A DNA stretch of 64,000 bases from Pelagadaptatus aseana (GCA_040365065.1 BAABNI010000014.1:1-64000), one strand, 5' to 3'. Counted from the first letter of the stretch, positions 27,239-36,111 are shown. Made by a program: numbers and translations. The notes: generated by a model not told the origin, from the letters alone.

Positions 27239-27264
27239 AAGCTTTATTGCTCCTTTATATAAAT

Positions 27265-27288
27265 AGGCTGCACCCGCAGCCTTTTTTA
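27265..27288 (+). terminator. Terminator after the pheST-ihfA-merR operon
   Basis: AGGCTGC (27265-27271) pairs with GCAGCCT (27276-27282) around ACCC and is followed by a run of T residues. Confidence 0.88.
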
Positions 27289-27417
27289 TTGGTTATTCGT
27301 AATTACCACTCTGAACGTTCATTAAACATCATCGAACACCCCGCCCTAACTTTATACATTTATTCCTTCAAAAAGAGAGAAGTTGAACTCAACAGCTTCC
27401 AAAATCACTGTATGTCT

Positions 27418-27444
27418 TAAAGAACTGTCACCGATGGCCGATGG
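27418..27444 (+). promoter_or_regulatory. Sigma-28 (FliA)-like promoter of the chemoreceptor gene
   Basis: TAAAGAAC, an 11-base spacer, then GCCGATGG. The enterobacterial flagellar sigma-28 consensus is TAAAGTTT-N11-GCCGATAA, so the spacing is exact and the -10 matches 6 of 8. It lies about 70 bases before the chemoreceptor ATG. This is a pattern match by eye. Confidence 0.6.
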
Positions 27445-27511
27445 ATTCCTCATGGGCTATGTTTAACATTTGCGTGTTGCATATTACTTGCGCATGGGCA
27501 GGAAAGAATTT

Positions 27512-29623
27512 ATGAAAACATCTTTGGTGTGGAAAATCGTAGTGCCGGTAGCGGCTCTGCTGGCGGTAATCCTTTTATTGCAGGTGGTTATCAGTACGGT
27601 ATTGATCAATGATACCAGTCAGAAGTTGCAACAAACCATTGAGCCTAAACTCAAAGCCATGGCCCACGGGTCCATGCGTGCCAGTGCAGATGAGCAGCAG
27701 GGGCGCATCGAAGACTTCTTCTCGGGCATGGCCATCAATGTCAAAACTTACAGCCACGATATCGCTTTTTTGCGTCAGCAATTTCGCTCGCTGTTTTTGC
27801 CCAGTGATGATGTTCGCTTTATTTTGCACGAGTATATTCAGGGGGCTTTGAAGAATAATCCCGATGCTCTGGGGCTGTACGTAGTTTTCCTGCCCAATAT
27901 GCTTGATGGCGCCGATTCCGACCATGTGGATGATGAAGATCTGGGTTCTAATGAGGTAGGGCGTTTCTCTCTGTATTTCTCCCGCAATGACGATGGCGAA
28001 ATCGTTGCCGATGTCATGAGTGAACAGGAGCTGCAGGACACTGAACCCACCAGCAGTGGTACCCCCTATAACAGTTGGTACAGCTGCCCAATCGAAAGCA
28101 AGCAACTGTGCATCCTGGAGCCCTACCTCGACAGTGTGGACGATGTGGATGTGCTGATGACTTCGGTTGCCAGCCCCATGTTTTTCGGTGACCGTCTGGT
28201 GGGTGTGCTGGGGATTGATGTGGCTCTTGATAGTCTCCAGTCAATGGCAGTTAACAGTTCAACCCAGTTAGCGGAAGGTCAGGGGCATATCGCCTTGATT
28301 TCTAATAAAGGTTTTCTGGCCAGTAACAGCAAAGATCAAAGTGCTTTGGGTAAGCCTTATGGTGATTATCTGGGTACAGAAATATCACTGAATATTGATG
28401 AAGAGGCCAGTTTGGGAGACCATTTTACCCTGAGTCGTAATTTGGACATGGCCGGTATTACCAACTGGACTCTGTACGTGGATGTTCCCATCAGCTATAT
28501 CCAGGCTCAGGTTGATGCTGTGGCATCCGTGGTTGATTCTGGCAAAAGCCAGCAAATTTGGGGTGTTTCCATCGCTGGTTTACTGGCCGGCGTTGCCGGG
28601 CTAGCTGTCGTAGTGTTGCTGGCCTTCAGAATCAGCAATCCCATCCGGGAGGTATCTTCCGCGCTGCAGGATATCGCCACGGGTGAAGGCGACCTGACCA
28701 AGAGAATCACAGTGCAAAGCAAGGATGAAGTGGGTGTGCTGGCTGGCTACTTCAACCAGTTTGTGGAGCAGCTATCGAGCATGGTCAGGCTTCTCGCCGA
28801 ATCGATTCAGACTTCACTGAAAACAACCGAGCAGGCCAGTGCATTGGCGCAAGAGACCAGTCAGGGAATGGCTGAGCAGCAGGAAAGCGTGTTGATGGTT
28901 GCTACCGCCTCAGAGGAAATGAGTCAAACGGCAGCAGAGGTTGCCTCCAGTGCGGCTCAGGCTGCCAGTGCATCCGGGACGGCAGAAGAGGCTACCCAGC
29001 AGGGTCGGGCTATTGTCATGACGACGACGGAGAACATCAATCAATTAGCCAGCAAAATGCAGGGGGCCATGCCGATTGTCGAAAAACTGTCCAGTGACAG
29101 CGATAACATTGCGGCCGTGCTGCAGGTGATCAGCTCGATCGCCGAGCAAACCAATCTTCTGGCCCTTAATGCGGCTATCGAAGCTGCGCGAGCGGGTGAG
29201 CAGGGTAGAGGCTTTGCGGTTGTGGCTGATGAGGTCAGGGCCCTGGCGGGGCGAACCGCGCAATCAGTCGAGGAAATTGAAGGCGTTATTGGCCAGCTGC
29301 AACAGGCTACGGGTAATGTAGTTGATGCGATGCAGGAAAGCTCTGAAATGGCCAATGATTATTCCGAGCAGGTAAAAGAAGCGCTGGATTCACTTGATAG
29401 CATTGCCGGCTCCATTTCCGAGATCAATATGATGTCGACTCAAATTGCTACGGCTGCTGAAGAACAGAGCAGTGTAGCGGAGGAAATCAATCGCAATGTA
29501 CAGGCGATACGTGGTGTCACAGACGATGTGACCGAGAAGGCGGTCCAGTCGGCCGAATACAGCCACCAGATTTCCAATCAATCCAGTCAGCAAAAGCAGT
29601 TAATAGAGAAATTTAAGTACTGA
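27512..29623 (+). CDS. Methyl-accepting chemotaxis protein with periplasmic Cache-type sensor
   Basis: About 703 residues from the ATG at 27512, chosen because AGGAAAG lies just upstream and the first membrane segment (LVWKIVVPVAALLAVILLLQVV) starts right after. Next come a large periplasmic region (about 40-370) of double-Cache type with YNSWYSCPIES and a VLGIDVALDSLQ segment, a second membrane span near 365-385, a HAMP domain (FRISNPIREVSSALQDIATGEGDLTKRI), and the cytoplasmic signalling coiled coil with the conserved tip EQTNLLALNAAIEAARAGEQ. It transmits ligand binding to CheA/CheW and flagella. The ligand is unknown. No cytoplasmic pentapeptide for CheR is seen at the C-terminus. Confidence 0.93.
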   Translation: MKTSLVWKIVVPVAALLAVILLLQVVISTVLINDTSQKLQQTIEPKLKAMAHGSMRASADEQQGRIEDFFSGMAINVKTYSHDIAFLRQQFRSLFLPSDDVRFILHEYIQGALKNNPDALGLYVVFLPNMLDGADSDHVDDEDLGSNEVGRFSLYFSRNDDGEIVADVMSEQELQDTEPTSSGTPYNSWYSCPIESKQLCILEPYLDSVDDVDVLMTSVASPMFFGDRLVGVLGIDVALDSLQSMAVNSSTQLAEGQGHIALISNKGFLASNSKDQSALGKPYGDYLGTEISLNIDEEASLGDHFTLSRNLDMAGITNWTLYVDVPISYIQAQVDAVASVVDSGKSQQIWGVSIAGLLAGVAGLAVVVLLAFRISNPIREVSSALQDIATGEGDLTKRITVQSKDEVGVLAGYFNQFVEQLSSMVRLLAESIQTSLKTTEQASALAQETSQGMAEQQESVLMVATASEEMSQTAAEVASSAAQAASASGTAEEATQQGRAIVMTTTENINQLASKMQGAMPIVEKLSSDSDNIAAVLQVISSIAEQTNLLALNAAIEAARAGEQGRGFAVVADEVRALAGRTAQSVEEIEGVIGQLQQATGNVVDAMQESSEMANDYSEQVKEALDSLDSIAGSISEINMMSTQIATAAEEQSSVAEEINRNVQAIRGVTDDVTEKAVQSAEYSHQISNQSSQQKQLIEKFKY

Positions 29624-29670
29624 TTTACGGATTATTCTTAAATACCTCGAATTCTTAGAGGGCATTAGAG

Positions 29671-29703
29671 TGGTGCAAGATGGAATATCTTGCACCATTT
29701 TTT
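29671..29703 (+). terminator. Terminator after the chemoreceptor gene
   Basis: TGGTGCAAGAT (29671-29681) pairs perfectly with ATCTTGCACCA (29687-29697), followed by TTTTTTG. Confidence 0.93.
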
Positions 29704-29753
29704 GTTTTTGGCACTTTCTCCTTTGTGGTTCTTTCTGGTGCGGTGATTGTTTG

Positions 29754-29770
29754 TGCACCAATATGGCGCG
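29754..29770 (+). promoter_or_regulatory. NtrC-like activator site upstream of the nrt operon
   Basis: TGCACC-AATAT-GGCGCG matches the NtrC dyad TGCACC-N5-GGTGCA in all of the left half and most of the right. It is centred about 120 bases before the expected sigma-54 start site, a normal distance for an NtrC enhancer. A further GGTGCA half-site lies at 29819-29824. The rest of 29704-30003 is AT-rich and holds no gene. Confidence 0.6.
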
Positions 29771-29853
29771 CCGCCAGATTATTTTTTCTTAAATAAATTA
29801 TTATTTGTGCCTGTCAGTGGTGCAAAACACCTTTTATTCCGCATTTTTTAAAG

Positions 29854-29870
29854 TTGGCACACCCTGTGCA
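29854..29870 (+). promoter_or_regulatory. Sigma-54 (RpoN) promoter of the nrt operon
   Basis: TTGGCACACCCTGTGCA has the invariant GG and GC exactly 10 bases apart and matches TGGCAC-N5-TTGCA at nearly every informative position. The expected start site is near 29881, with nrtA at 30004. Together with the upstream NtrC-like site it predicts induction under nitrogen limitation. Confidence 0.8.
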
Positions 29871-30003
29871 AAAGCCTATGTAACGAGGCGTAACAATTAT
29901 TCGATTGATTGCGTAAATCGGTAACCAAAAAGTGGCTGGGAACAATCACATTGCGGTTATAGAAAAGTTTTTATTCTAAAAAAGGCAAACTGAGGAGTAA
30001 TCC

Positions 30004-31374
30004 ATGAAGTGGTTAAAACCGTTCAAAGTTGCAGCACTGGCATCCGTAGTTGGGGTTGGTGCCAGCTTTAGCATTCAGGCTGAAGAGCTGGGCTACCCAG
30101 AAAAAGAAGAGCTGACTTTCGGCTTTATCAAATTGACCGATATGGCGCCGATCGCTGTAGCTTATGAAAATGGCTACTTCGAAGACGAAGGCCTGTACGT
30201 CACGATTGAAGCACAAGCCAACTGGAAAGTTCTTCTCGATGGTGTAATTGATGGTCGCCTTGATGGTGCGCATATGCTGGCTGGCCAGCCAATTGCCGCC
30301 ACCATGGGCTTCGGTACTAAGGCTCATATCATTACGCCTTTCTCAATGGATTTGAATGGTAACGGTATTACTGTTTCCAACGAAATCTGGGAAGAGATGA
30401 AGCCGAATATTCCAAAGATGGATGACGGTCGCCCGGTTCACCCGATTAAAGCCGATGCCTTAAAGCCGGTTGTAGAAAAATACAAAGCCGAAGGTAAGCC
30501 TTTCAATATGGGTATGGTATTCCCTGTATCAACCCACAACTACGAGTTGCGTTACTGGTTGGCTGCCGGTGGTATTCACCCTGGTTACTACGCACCTCAT
30601 AAAGGTGATACCTCCGGTAAGATCGATGCCGATGCGCTGTTGTCTGTGACGCCACCACCACAAATGCCCGCCACACTGGAAGCAGGCACCATCTACGGTT
30701 ACTGCGTGGGTGAGCCATGGAACCAGCAAGCGGTATTTAAAGGTATTGGTGTACCGGTAGTTACCGATTATGAAATCTGGAAGGACAACCCGGAAAAAGT
30801 ATTTGGTATCACTGCTGAATTCGCAGAGAAATATCCAAACACTACCGTTCGTCTGACTCGTGCTTTGATTCGTGCGGCACAGTGGCTGGATGAAAACGAT
30901 AACGCCAACCGTCCTGCGGCTGTGAAGATTCTGTCTCAGTCCAATTATGTAGGTGCGGATTATGACGTTATTGCCAACTCCATGACTGGCACCTTTGAGT
31001 ACGAAAAAGGTGACAAGCGTGAAGTGCCTGATTTCAACGTGTTCTTCCGTTACAACGCCACCTACCCATACTACTCCGATGCGATCTGGTACATGACGCA
31101 AATGCGTCGCTGGGGTCAGATCTCTGAAGACAAGAGTGACGAGTGGTACAAAGAGCTGGCAGCCAAAGTTTATCGCCCTGACATCTACATGAAAGCTGCA
31201 AGCTCTCTGATTGAAGAAGGTCTGGTGCAAGCCAAAGACTTCCCGGCTGCTGACGAAGATGGCTTCCGTGATCCACAAACCCACTTTATTGATGGCATCG
31301 TTTACGACGGTACCAAGCCTAACGAGTACATCAATAAGTTCTCTATCGGTCTGAAAGCCGGTGACAAAATTTAA
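30004..31374 (+). CDS. nrtA: Nitrate ABC transporter substrate-binding protein
   Basis: A 456-residue CmpA/NrtA-family periplasmic binding protein. After a signal sequence (to about residue 26) the hallmark start reads KEELTFGFIKLTDMAPIAVAYENGYF, then NWKVLLDGVIDGRLDGAHMLAGQPIA, and later YYAPHKGDTSGKIDADALLSVTPPPQMP and GYCVGEPWNQQAVFKG, segments that line the nitrate pocket in NrtA. Bicarbonate (CmpA) is the main alternative ligand; the sigma-54/NtrC promoter favours nitrate. A GAGGAG ribosome site precedes the ATG. nrtB follows after 118 bases containing a palindromic repeat. Confidence 0.93.
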   Translation: MKWLKPFKVAALASVVGVGASFSIQAEELGYPEKEELTFGFIKLTDMAPIAVAYENGYFEDEGLYVTIEAQANWKVLLDGVIDGRLDGAHMLAGQPIAATMGFGTKAHIITPFSMDLNGNGITVSNEIWEEMKPNIPKMDDGRPVHPIKADALKPVVEKYKAEGKPFNMGMVFPVSTHNYELRYWLAAGGIHPGYYAPHKGDTSGKIDADALLSVTPPPQMPATLEAGTIYGYCVGEPWNQQAVFKGIGVPVVTDYEIWKDNPEKVFGITAEFAEKYPNTTVRLTRALIRAAQWLDENDNANRPAAVKILSQSNYVGADYDVIANSMTGTFEYEKGDKREVPDFNVFFRYNATYPYYSDAIWYMTQMRRWGQISEDKSDEWYKELAAKVYRPDIYMKAASSLIEEGLVQAKDFPAADEDGFRDPQTHFIDGIVYDGTKPNEYINKFSIGLKAGDKI

Positions 31375-31388
31375 TTAAAGCTACCCTG

Positions 31389-31439
31389 TGTCATCTCAAG
31401 CGAATGCGAGAGATCCCTCTGCTTCGCTTCGAGATGACA
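31389..31439. repeat. Dispersed palindromic repeat between nrtA and nrtB
   Basis: TGTCATCTCAAGCG at the left end is answered by GCTTCGAGATGACA at the right end, with GAGAGATCCCTCT in the centre. The RNA would form one long hairpin inside the operon and could set the nrtA excess over nrtB by protecting the upstream mRNA. It resembles the repeats at 10.2 and 46.3 kb. Confidence 0.75.
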
Positions 31440-31492
31440 AATAAGCAAGTCCAAAAAAGAATTTTTAACCCGACAGCTAAATAGGTTTTATC

Positions 31493-32482
31493 ATGTTAGC
31501 AACTGTATTTTCGAACAAGGCCGACGACACCACGCCATCACCTGCTATGGCCATGGCGACCGAAGTGGGTAAACAAATTGCCATACCAATGATGGGTATT
31601 TTGTTTTTCCTGCTGTTCTGGTCTATTGCCGCCTCCAACATCGATACTTCACTGGGCAAATTTCCTGGCCCGTCTGCTGTCTGGGAACAGTTTGGTTCGC
31701 TCTACGATGAGCATGTGACCGAGCGTGAAAAAGAAGAAGCTTTTTACGAGCGTCAGGAAAAACGTAACGCTGCACGTGTAGCCAAAGACCCGGATTATGT
31801 ACCAAAAATTCGCGCTTACACGGGCAAAGAAACATTCCTTGATCAGATTTTTACCAGTCTGATTACGGTAATGAGTGGTTTCCTTTTGGCTGCCGCCATT
31901 GCCATACCTCTGGGGATTGCCATCGGTTTAAGTAAAACCCTGAACACCGCGGTAAACCCGATCATTCAAATTTTTAAGCCGGTATCGCCATTGGCCTGGT
32001 TGCCACTGGTAACCATGGTGGTCAGTGCACTTTACGCCACTCCGGATCCGGTTATTCCAAAGTCGTTTCTGAACTCCATGATCACTGTAACCCTGTGCTG
32101 TGTTTGGCCCATGGTTATCAACACCGCTGTTGGCGTGGCTTCGATCGACAGTGATCTGGTTAATGTCAGTAAGGTGTTGCGTCTGCCTGCACTAAAACAC
32201 GTACAAAAAATTGTGCTGCCAGCTTCCGTTCCGATGATTTTCACCGGCATGCGTTTGTCTCTGGGTGTTGCCTGGATGGTATTGATCGCAGCAGAAATGC
32301 TGGCTCAAAACCCTGGCCTTGGAAAATTCGTCTGGGATGAATTCCAGAATGGTAGCTCTGACTCACTGAGCCGCATTATGACCGCCGTTGTTGTCATTGG
32401 TTTTATCGGCTTCCTGCTGGATCGAGGCATGTTGCAACTGCAACGAATTGTTTCCTGGGACAAGAACAGCGTAACTCGCTAA
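31493..32482 (+). CDS. nrtB: Nitrate ABC transporter permease
   Basis: A 329-residue inner-membrane permease of the NrtB/SsuC-like family. There is a membrane segment near residues 30-48, then a charged cytoplasmic/periplasmic insert (about 60-112, with EREKEEAFYERQEKRNAARVAKD), then the usual five-helix transport domain with the EAA-type loop (VSKVLRLPALKHVQKIVLPASVPMIFTGMRLSLGVAWM) that docks on the ATPase. The long insert is typical of proteobacterial NrtB. It works with NrtA and the ATPase downstream, which starts 57 bases later. Confidence 0.92.
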   Translation: MLATVFSNKADDTTPSPAMAMATEVGKQIAIPMMGILFFLLFWSIAASNIDTSLGKFPGPSAVWEQFGSLYDEHVTEREKEEAFYERQEKRNAARVAKDPDYVPKIRAYTGKETFLDQIFTSLITVMSGFLLAAAIAIPLGIAIGLSKTLNTAVNPIIQIFKPVSPLAWLPLVTMVVSALYATPDPVIPKSFLNSMITVTLCCVWPMVINTAVGVASIDSDLVNVSKVLRLPALKHVQKIVLPASVPMIFTGMRLSLGVAWMVLIAAEMLAQNPGLGKFVWDEFQNGSSDSLSRIMTAVVVIGFIGFLLDRGMLQLQRIVSWDKNSVTR

Positions 32483-32539
32483 TAGAAGCCTTTAGCGTTG
32501 ATTATTAAAAAGAGTTAATAGAGATTGAGGATTATTACC

Positions 32540-33388
32540 ATGGAAACTTTATTGAATATCAGTCATATCGATATGGTTTTTCCGACACCTAAAGGTCCAT
32601 TCACGGCACTGAAGGATGTGGATTTACAAATCAAAAAAGGTGAGTTTGTTTCGCTGATTGGTCACTCCGGTTGCGGTAAATCAACCGTGTTGAATGTTGT
32701 TGCAGGTCTCTATCAGGCGTCTACCGGTGGTGTGTTACTCAATGGTAAAGAAGTTACTGAACCGGGACCTGAGCGCGCGGTGGTGTTCCAGAACCATTCG
32801 TTGCTGCCTTGGTTGACTGCGTATGAAAATGTTGAACTGGCCGTTAAACAGGTATTCGGAAAATCAAAAAGCAAGGCCGAAGTCAAAGAGTGGGTTGAGC
32901 ATAACCTGAAGCTGGTGCACATGGATCACGCCATGCACAAACGCCCGGATGAAATTTCCGGTGGTATGAAACAGCGTGTTGGTATCGCCCGTGCACTGTC
33001 GATGCAACCTGAAATCCTGTTGATGGATGAGCCTTTCGGTGCTCTGGATGCGTTAACGCGTGCCCATATGCAGGATTCGTTAATGGAAATCCAAAACGAA
33101 TTGAATAACACCGTGATCATGATTACTCATGATGTTGATGAGGCCGTATTGCTGTCGGATCGAATTGTGATGATGACTAACGGTCCTGCTGCAACCGTTG
33201 GTGAAATTTTGGATATTAATCTGGAAAGACCACGGGATCGTTTGGCGCTCGCCGAAGATCCAGAGTACACCCACCTGCGTTCCGAGGTGTTGAAGTTCCT
33301 CTACGAGAAGCAACGCAAAGTAGAGAACATTGGTGCATCCAGCACCAATACCAAAGCCGACAAAAACAAAAGTGACGAAGCGGCTTAA
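32540..33388 (+). CDS. nrtD: Nitrate ABC transporter ATP-binding protein
   Basis: A 282-residue ABC ATPase, starting at the ATG at 32540 (METLLNISHIDMVFPTPKG) with TTGAGG upstream. Walker A is GHSGCGKST, the Q-loop VFQNHSLLPWL, the signature ISGGMKQRVGIARAL, Walker B ILLMDEPFGALD and the switch histidine is in MITHDVDEAV. It lacks the extra substrate-binding-like C-terminal domain of cyanobacterial NrtC, so it matches NrtD/NasD. It energises nitrate import by NrtAB. A short Asp/Lys-rich tail ends the protein. The porin gene begins 43 bases later. Confidence 0.92.
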   Translation: METLLNISHIDMVFPTPKGPFTALKDVDLQIKKGEFVSLIGHSGCGKSTVLNVVAGLYQASTGGVLLNGKEVTEPGPERAVVFQNHSLLPWLTAYENVELAVKQVFGKSKSKAEVKEWVEHNLKLVHMDHAMHKRPDEISGGMKQRVGIARALSMQPEILLMDEPFGALDALTRAHMQDSLMEIQNELNNTVIMITHDVDEAVLLSDRIVMMTNGPAATVGEILDINLERPRDRLALAEDPEYTHLRSEVLKFLYEKQRKVENIGASSTNTKADKNKSDEAA

Positions 33389-33431
33389 TTAAAAGTTTTA
33401 AAACAATCCATAAATTGGGGGAAGGACCATT

Positions 33432-34664
33432 ATGAAAACGTTAAAAACCAGCCTGTTGAGTGCCGCGATTACCGCTGCCGTATTGGGTCAGACTGTTCAG
33501 GTGCACGCTGCTGACAGTATTGCCGAAGCGGTAAAAGAAGGTAAAGCGTCCATCAGCTTCCGCTTGCGCCACGAAGATGTGGATGTGGATAACGCCAGTG
33601 AGGATAATTCGACGGCTCAAACGTTGAAAACCCGCCTGAACTACAAAACCGGTGACTATAAAGGTTTTACCGCCTTTGTTGAGCTGGATGATGTAACTGC
33701 TCTTGGCGATGAAGACTATGCCACCAGTAAGGCGCTGAAGTTAACCGGTAACTATCCTGGTGAGACAATTATCGCTGATCCGGAAGGTACCGAAGTAAAC
33801 CAGGCTTATCTTGCCTACACCGGTTACGATTCAGTGGTGAAATACGGTCGTCAGCGTATTCTGCTGGACAATCAGCGCTTTGTGGGTGGCGTCGGCTTCC
33901 GTCAGAATGAACAGACTTATGATGCCATCAGTATCACCAATAACAGCATTACCGATACGACTGTTTTCTATGCGCACATTGATAATGTAAACCGTATCTT
34001 CGGTGAAGATGATCCTGCTGTTAGCGATACTGAGAGCAGCACTGATTTGTTGAATATCAAGTACGCTGGTCTGGAAGTGGGTACCTTGACGTTCTACAGC
34101 TACCTGCTTGATGAAACCGATGCCGATACCCAATACGACACTTACGGTCTGCGCTTTGCCGGCAAAACCGGAGCTTTCGGCTACGCTCTTGAGTACGCTA
34201 CTCAGGACAAAGATCTGGCTTCCGGTGTAAGTTATGACGCCGACTATATGTTGGCCGAAGGTAGCTTTACCGTAGAAGGCGTTAAACTGACTTTGGGTTA
34301 TGAGTCTCTGGGCAGTGATAACGGTGATTATGGTTTCTCAACTCCGCTGGCAACTGGTCATAAGTTTCAGGGTTGGGCTGACCAGTTCCTGAGCACTCCG
34401 GACGAAGGTATCAACGATTTGTACTTCTCTGTGGGTGGCAAGATCGCTGGTGTTAAGGTTCTGGCCGTTTATCACGACTTTACCGCTGACGAAGACAATG
34501 CCTCCAGTGACGACGATCTGGGTAGTGAATACGGTATCCTGATTGCCAAGAAGTTCGGTAACTACGGTCTGAGCGCCAAGTACGCCAGTTATTCTGAAGG
34601 TGATGATTCCTTCGGTAAAGCGGACGTAGACAAGCTGTGGATTACTGCTACTGCCAGCTTCTAA
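33432..34664 (+). CDS. Outer membrane porin of the alginate-export-like family
   Basis: A 410-residue exported protein: signal sequence ending at QVHA, then a beta-barrel of short amphipathic strands with acidic turns (KASISFRLRHEDVDVDN, QTLKTRLNYKTGDYKGFTAFVELDDV, VVKYGRQRILLDNQRFVGGVGFRQ) and a terminal aromatic residue in LWITATASF. This pattern fits the alginate_exp/OprD-like porins seen in many marine gammaproteobacteria. It sits 43 bases after the nitrate ATPase with a GGGAAGGA ribosome site and before the operon terminator, so it is probably induced with nrtABD and lets nitrate (or a co-substrate) across the outer membrane. The substrate is inferred from context. Confidence 0.8.
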   Translation: MKTLKTSLLSAAITAAVLGQTVQVHAADSIAEAVKEGKASISFRLRHEDVDVDNASEDNSTAQTLKTRLNYKTGDYKGFTAFVELDDVTALGDEDYATSKALKLTGNYPGETIIADPEGTEVNQAYLAYTGYDSVVKYGRQRILLDNQRFVGGVGFRQNEQTYDAISITNNSITDTTVFYAHIDNVNRIFGEDDPAVSDTESSTDLLNIKYAGLEVGTLTFYSYLLDETDADTQYDTYGLRFAGKTGAFGYALEYATQDKDLASGVSYDADYMLAEGSFTVEGVKLTLGYESLGSDNGDYGFSTPLATGHKFQGWADQFLSTPDEGINDLYFSVGGKIAGVKVLAVYHDFTADEDNASSDDDLGSEYGILIAKKFGNYGLSAKYASYSEGDDSFGKADVDKLWITATASF

Positions 34665-34699
34665 TAGCTCAAACTGAGCAATAATAATTCCTCTCTATG

Positions 34700-34726
34700 G
34701 CCGGGGGCTTTGCCTCCGGCTTTTTT
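34700..34726 (+). terminator. Terminator of the nrt-porin operon
   Basis: GCCGGGGGC (34700-34708) pairs with GCCTCCGGC (34712-34720), with one G-T pair, followed by six T residues. Confidence 0.92.
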
Positions 34727-34985
34727 GTTTCTGTAGCCTGTAGTTTTAAGCTATCAGATACTTTATCTATCAGCTCTACCATCATTCGATAGCACCATTA
34801 TTGGTAATCTCTTAGGTAGGGCGCTTTTCTTGCTTAATTCAGCTCTGCTGGTACTTGACGATCAGGGCGGTAGCACATTATTTTATGATTTGTTTCTGGT
34901 GCTTGTTGTTAGAGTGACTGGAAGCACTGCTAATAAAAATAAATAAAATAACCTGGTTAGCATCGGGTATTTCGAAGGATTTTCT
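34727..34985. other. AT-rich intergenic stretch without a gene
   Basis: No open frame with a ribosome site, no RNA gene and no clear promoter motif can be supported here. It must contain the promoter of the next gene, since a strong terminator precedes it. Confidence 0.5.
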
Positions 34986-35966
34986 TTGCAATATTCTGCA
35001 TTCACATGGGTGGCTTTTTGTTTATGCCTGCCATTTCTTATTGCGTTCAGCTCGCCGAAAGATCAGATTGATCATGATACGGTCAGTTCTTCTGAGGCTT
35101 CGCCTCAATTGATAGTGGAAGATGCACAGGACGATAACCTTAATACAGCTACCACCCACACACCAAAGTCTTCAATAAAGTGGGCCAAACCTGGTTTTGC
35201 ACCACTCTTTATTGCTTCTGGAAAAGATCAGGGGCAGGGAATTGGTGATCAATTATTCGCTCAGATTCAAGCGATAATGCCTGAGTATCAGCACCTCAAT
35301 CTCAGGCTGAATTACTCCAGGTTGTTTGCCGAATTTCGCAAAGGCGAGGAGCTTTGTGCGGTATTGCATCACAAACCGGAACGTGAAGCGTTTCTGGTTT
35401 ACAGTCGGCCTGTCATGATTTACCCAACCTATCAACTCTATATCAGTGAAGCAGGCCATGAACGCTTTGTTGAGAAGACGCAATGGGCCGGCCAGCCAAT
35501 GAGCTTTGATCACATAATGGCCAATAGTCAGGGGTTAAAGTTGTTAATAACACCGAGCCAATCATATGGTGTTGAAAGAGACGAAATTCTGGCTCGCCAT
35601 GCCGGAACACCGGATATTGTCAAAAGCTACGCCGATAAAGAGGCAGTAGTGAAAATGCTGGCTGCCAATCGGATGGATATGACCCTGAATCTGCCTTTGC
35701 TGATAAATTACCGGGTGGAGCAACATGCCATCCAGTCTCAATTGATTAAAGTACCGCTCAATGATGTAGGGCGTTACGATAAGTCTCACATAGCCTGCAG
35801 TGACACGCCTTTGGGGCGCAAGGTCGTGAAGGCCATTGATGCCATGTCTCCGGCCATCCACAATCGGGGTAGGGATCTGATTGCCCGTTGGCTCACAGTT
35901 GCTGAACGCGAGACTTACTATGAAATATTCGATGACTATTTCTTGGAAGGGAAGCCGCTACCTTAA
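34986..35966 (+). CDS. Periplasmic solute-binding-like protein (family 3-like)
   Basis: A 326-residue exported protein with a signal sequence (residues 5-22, FTWVAFCLCLPFLIAFS) and an Asp/Thr-rich linker to about residue 55. The remaining domain has the two-lobe periplasmic-binding pattern without a transporter nearby: GIGDQLFAQIQAIMPEYQH, CAVLHHKPEREAFLVYSRPVM, AADKEAVVKMLAANRMDM-type and HIACSDTPLGRKVVKAID. Proteins of this type (TIGR02285-like) are often orphan sensors or binding proteins. The start is TTG at 34986 with GAAGGA 7 bases upstream. The substrate cannot be told. Confidence 0.65.
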   Translation: MQYSAFTWVAFCLCLPFLIAFSSPKDQIDHDTVSSSEASPQLIVEDAQDDNLNTATTHTPKSSIKWAKPGFAPLFIASGKDQGQGIGDQLFAQIQAIMPEYQHLNLRLNYSRLFAEFRKGEELCAVLHHKPEREAFLVYSRPVMIYPTYQLYISEAGHERFVEKTQWAGQPMSFDHIMANSQGLKLLITPSQSYGVERDEILARHAGTPDIVKSYADKEAVVKMLAANRMDMTLNLPLLINYRVEQHAIQSQLIKVPLNDVGRYDKSHIACSDTPLGRKVVKAIDAMSPAIHNRGRDLIARWLTVAERETYYEIFDDYFLEGKPLP

Positions 35967-36041
35967 TAACCGTGGTTGAATAGAGCCGGATTGGATTCGC
36001 GCCGTCCTGGCGCTCACCCCTGCGGGGCTGCTACGCAGTCC

Positions 36042-36062
36042 AAAAATGCTCCCGGCATTTTT
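36042..36062 (+). terminator. Hairpin after the solute-binding-like gene
   Basis: AAAAATGC (36042-36049) pairs with GCATTTTT (36055-36062) around TCCCG. The AT-rich outer stem and T-rich right arm suit a weak terminator. Confidence 0.55.
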
Positions 36063-36111
36063 GTGAACCGATACGTTTGAGTGAACAGAATTCAGCCTGT
36101 CTGGGGCTGTT

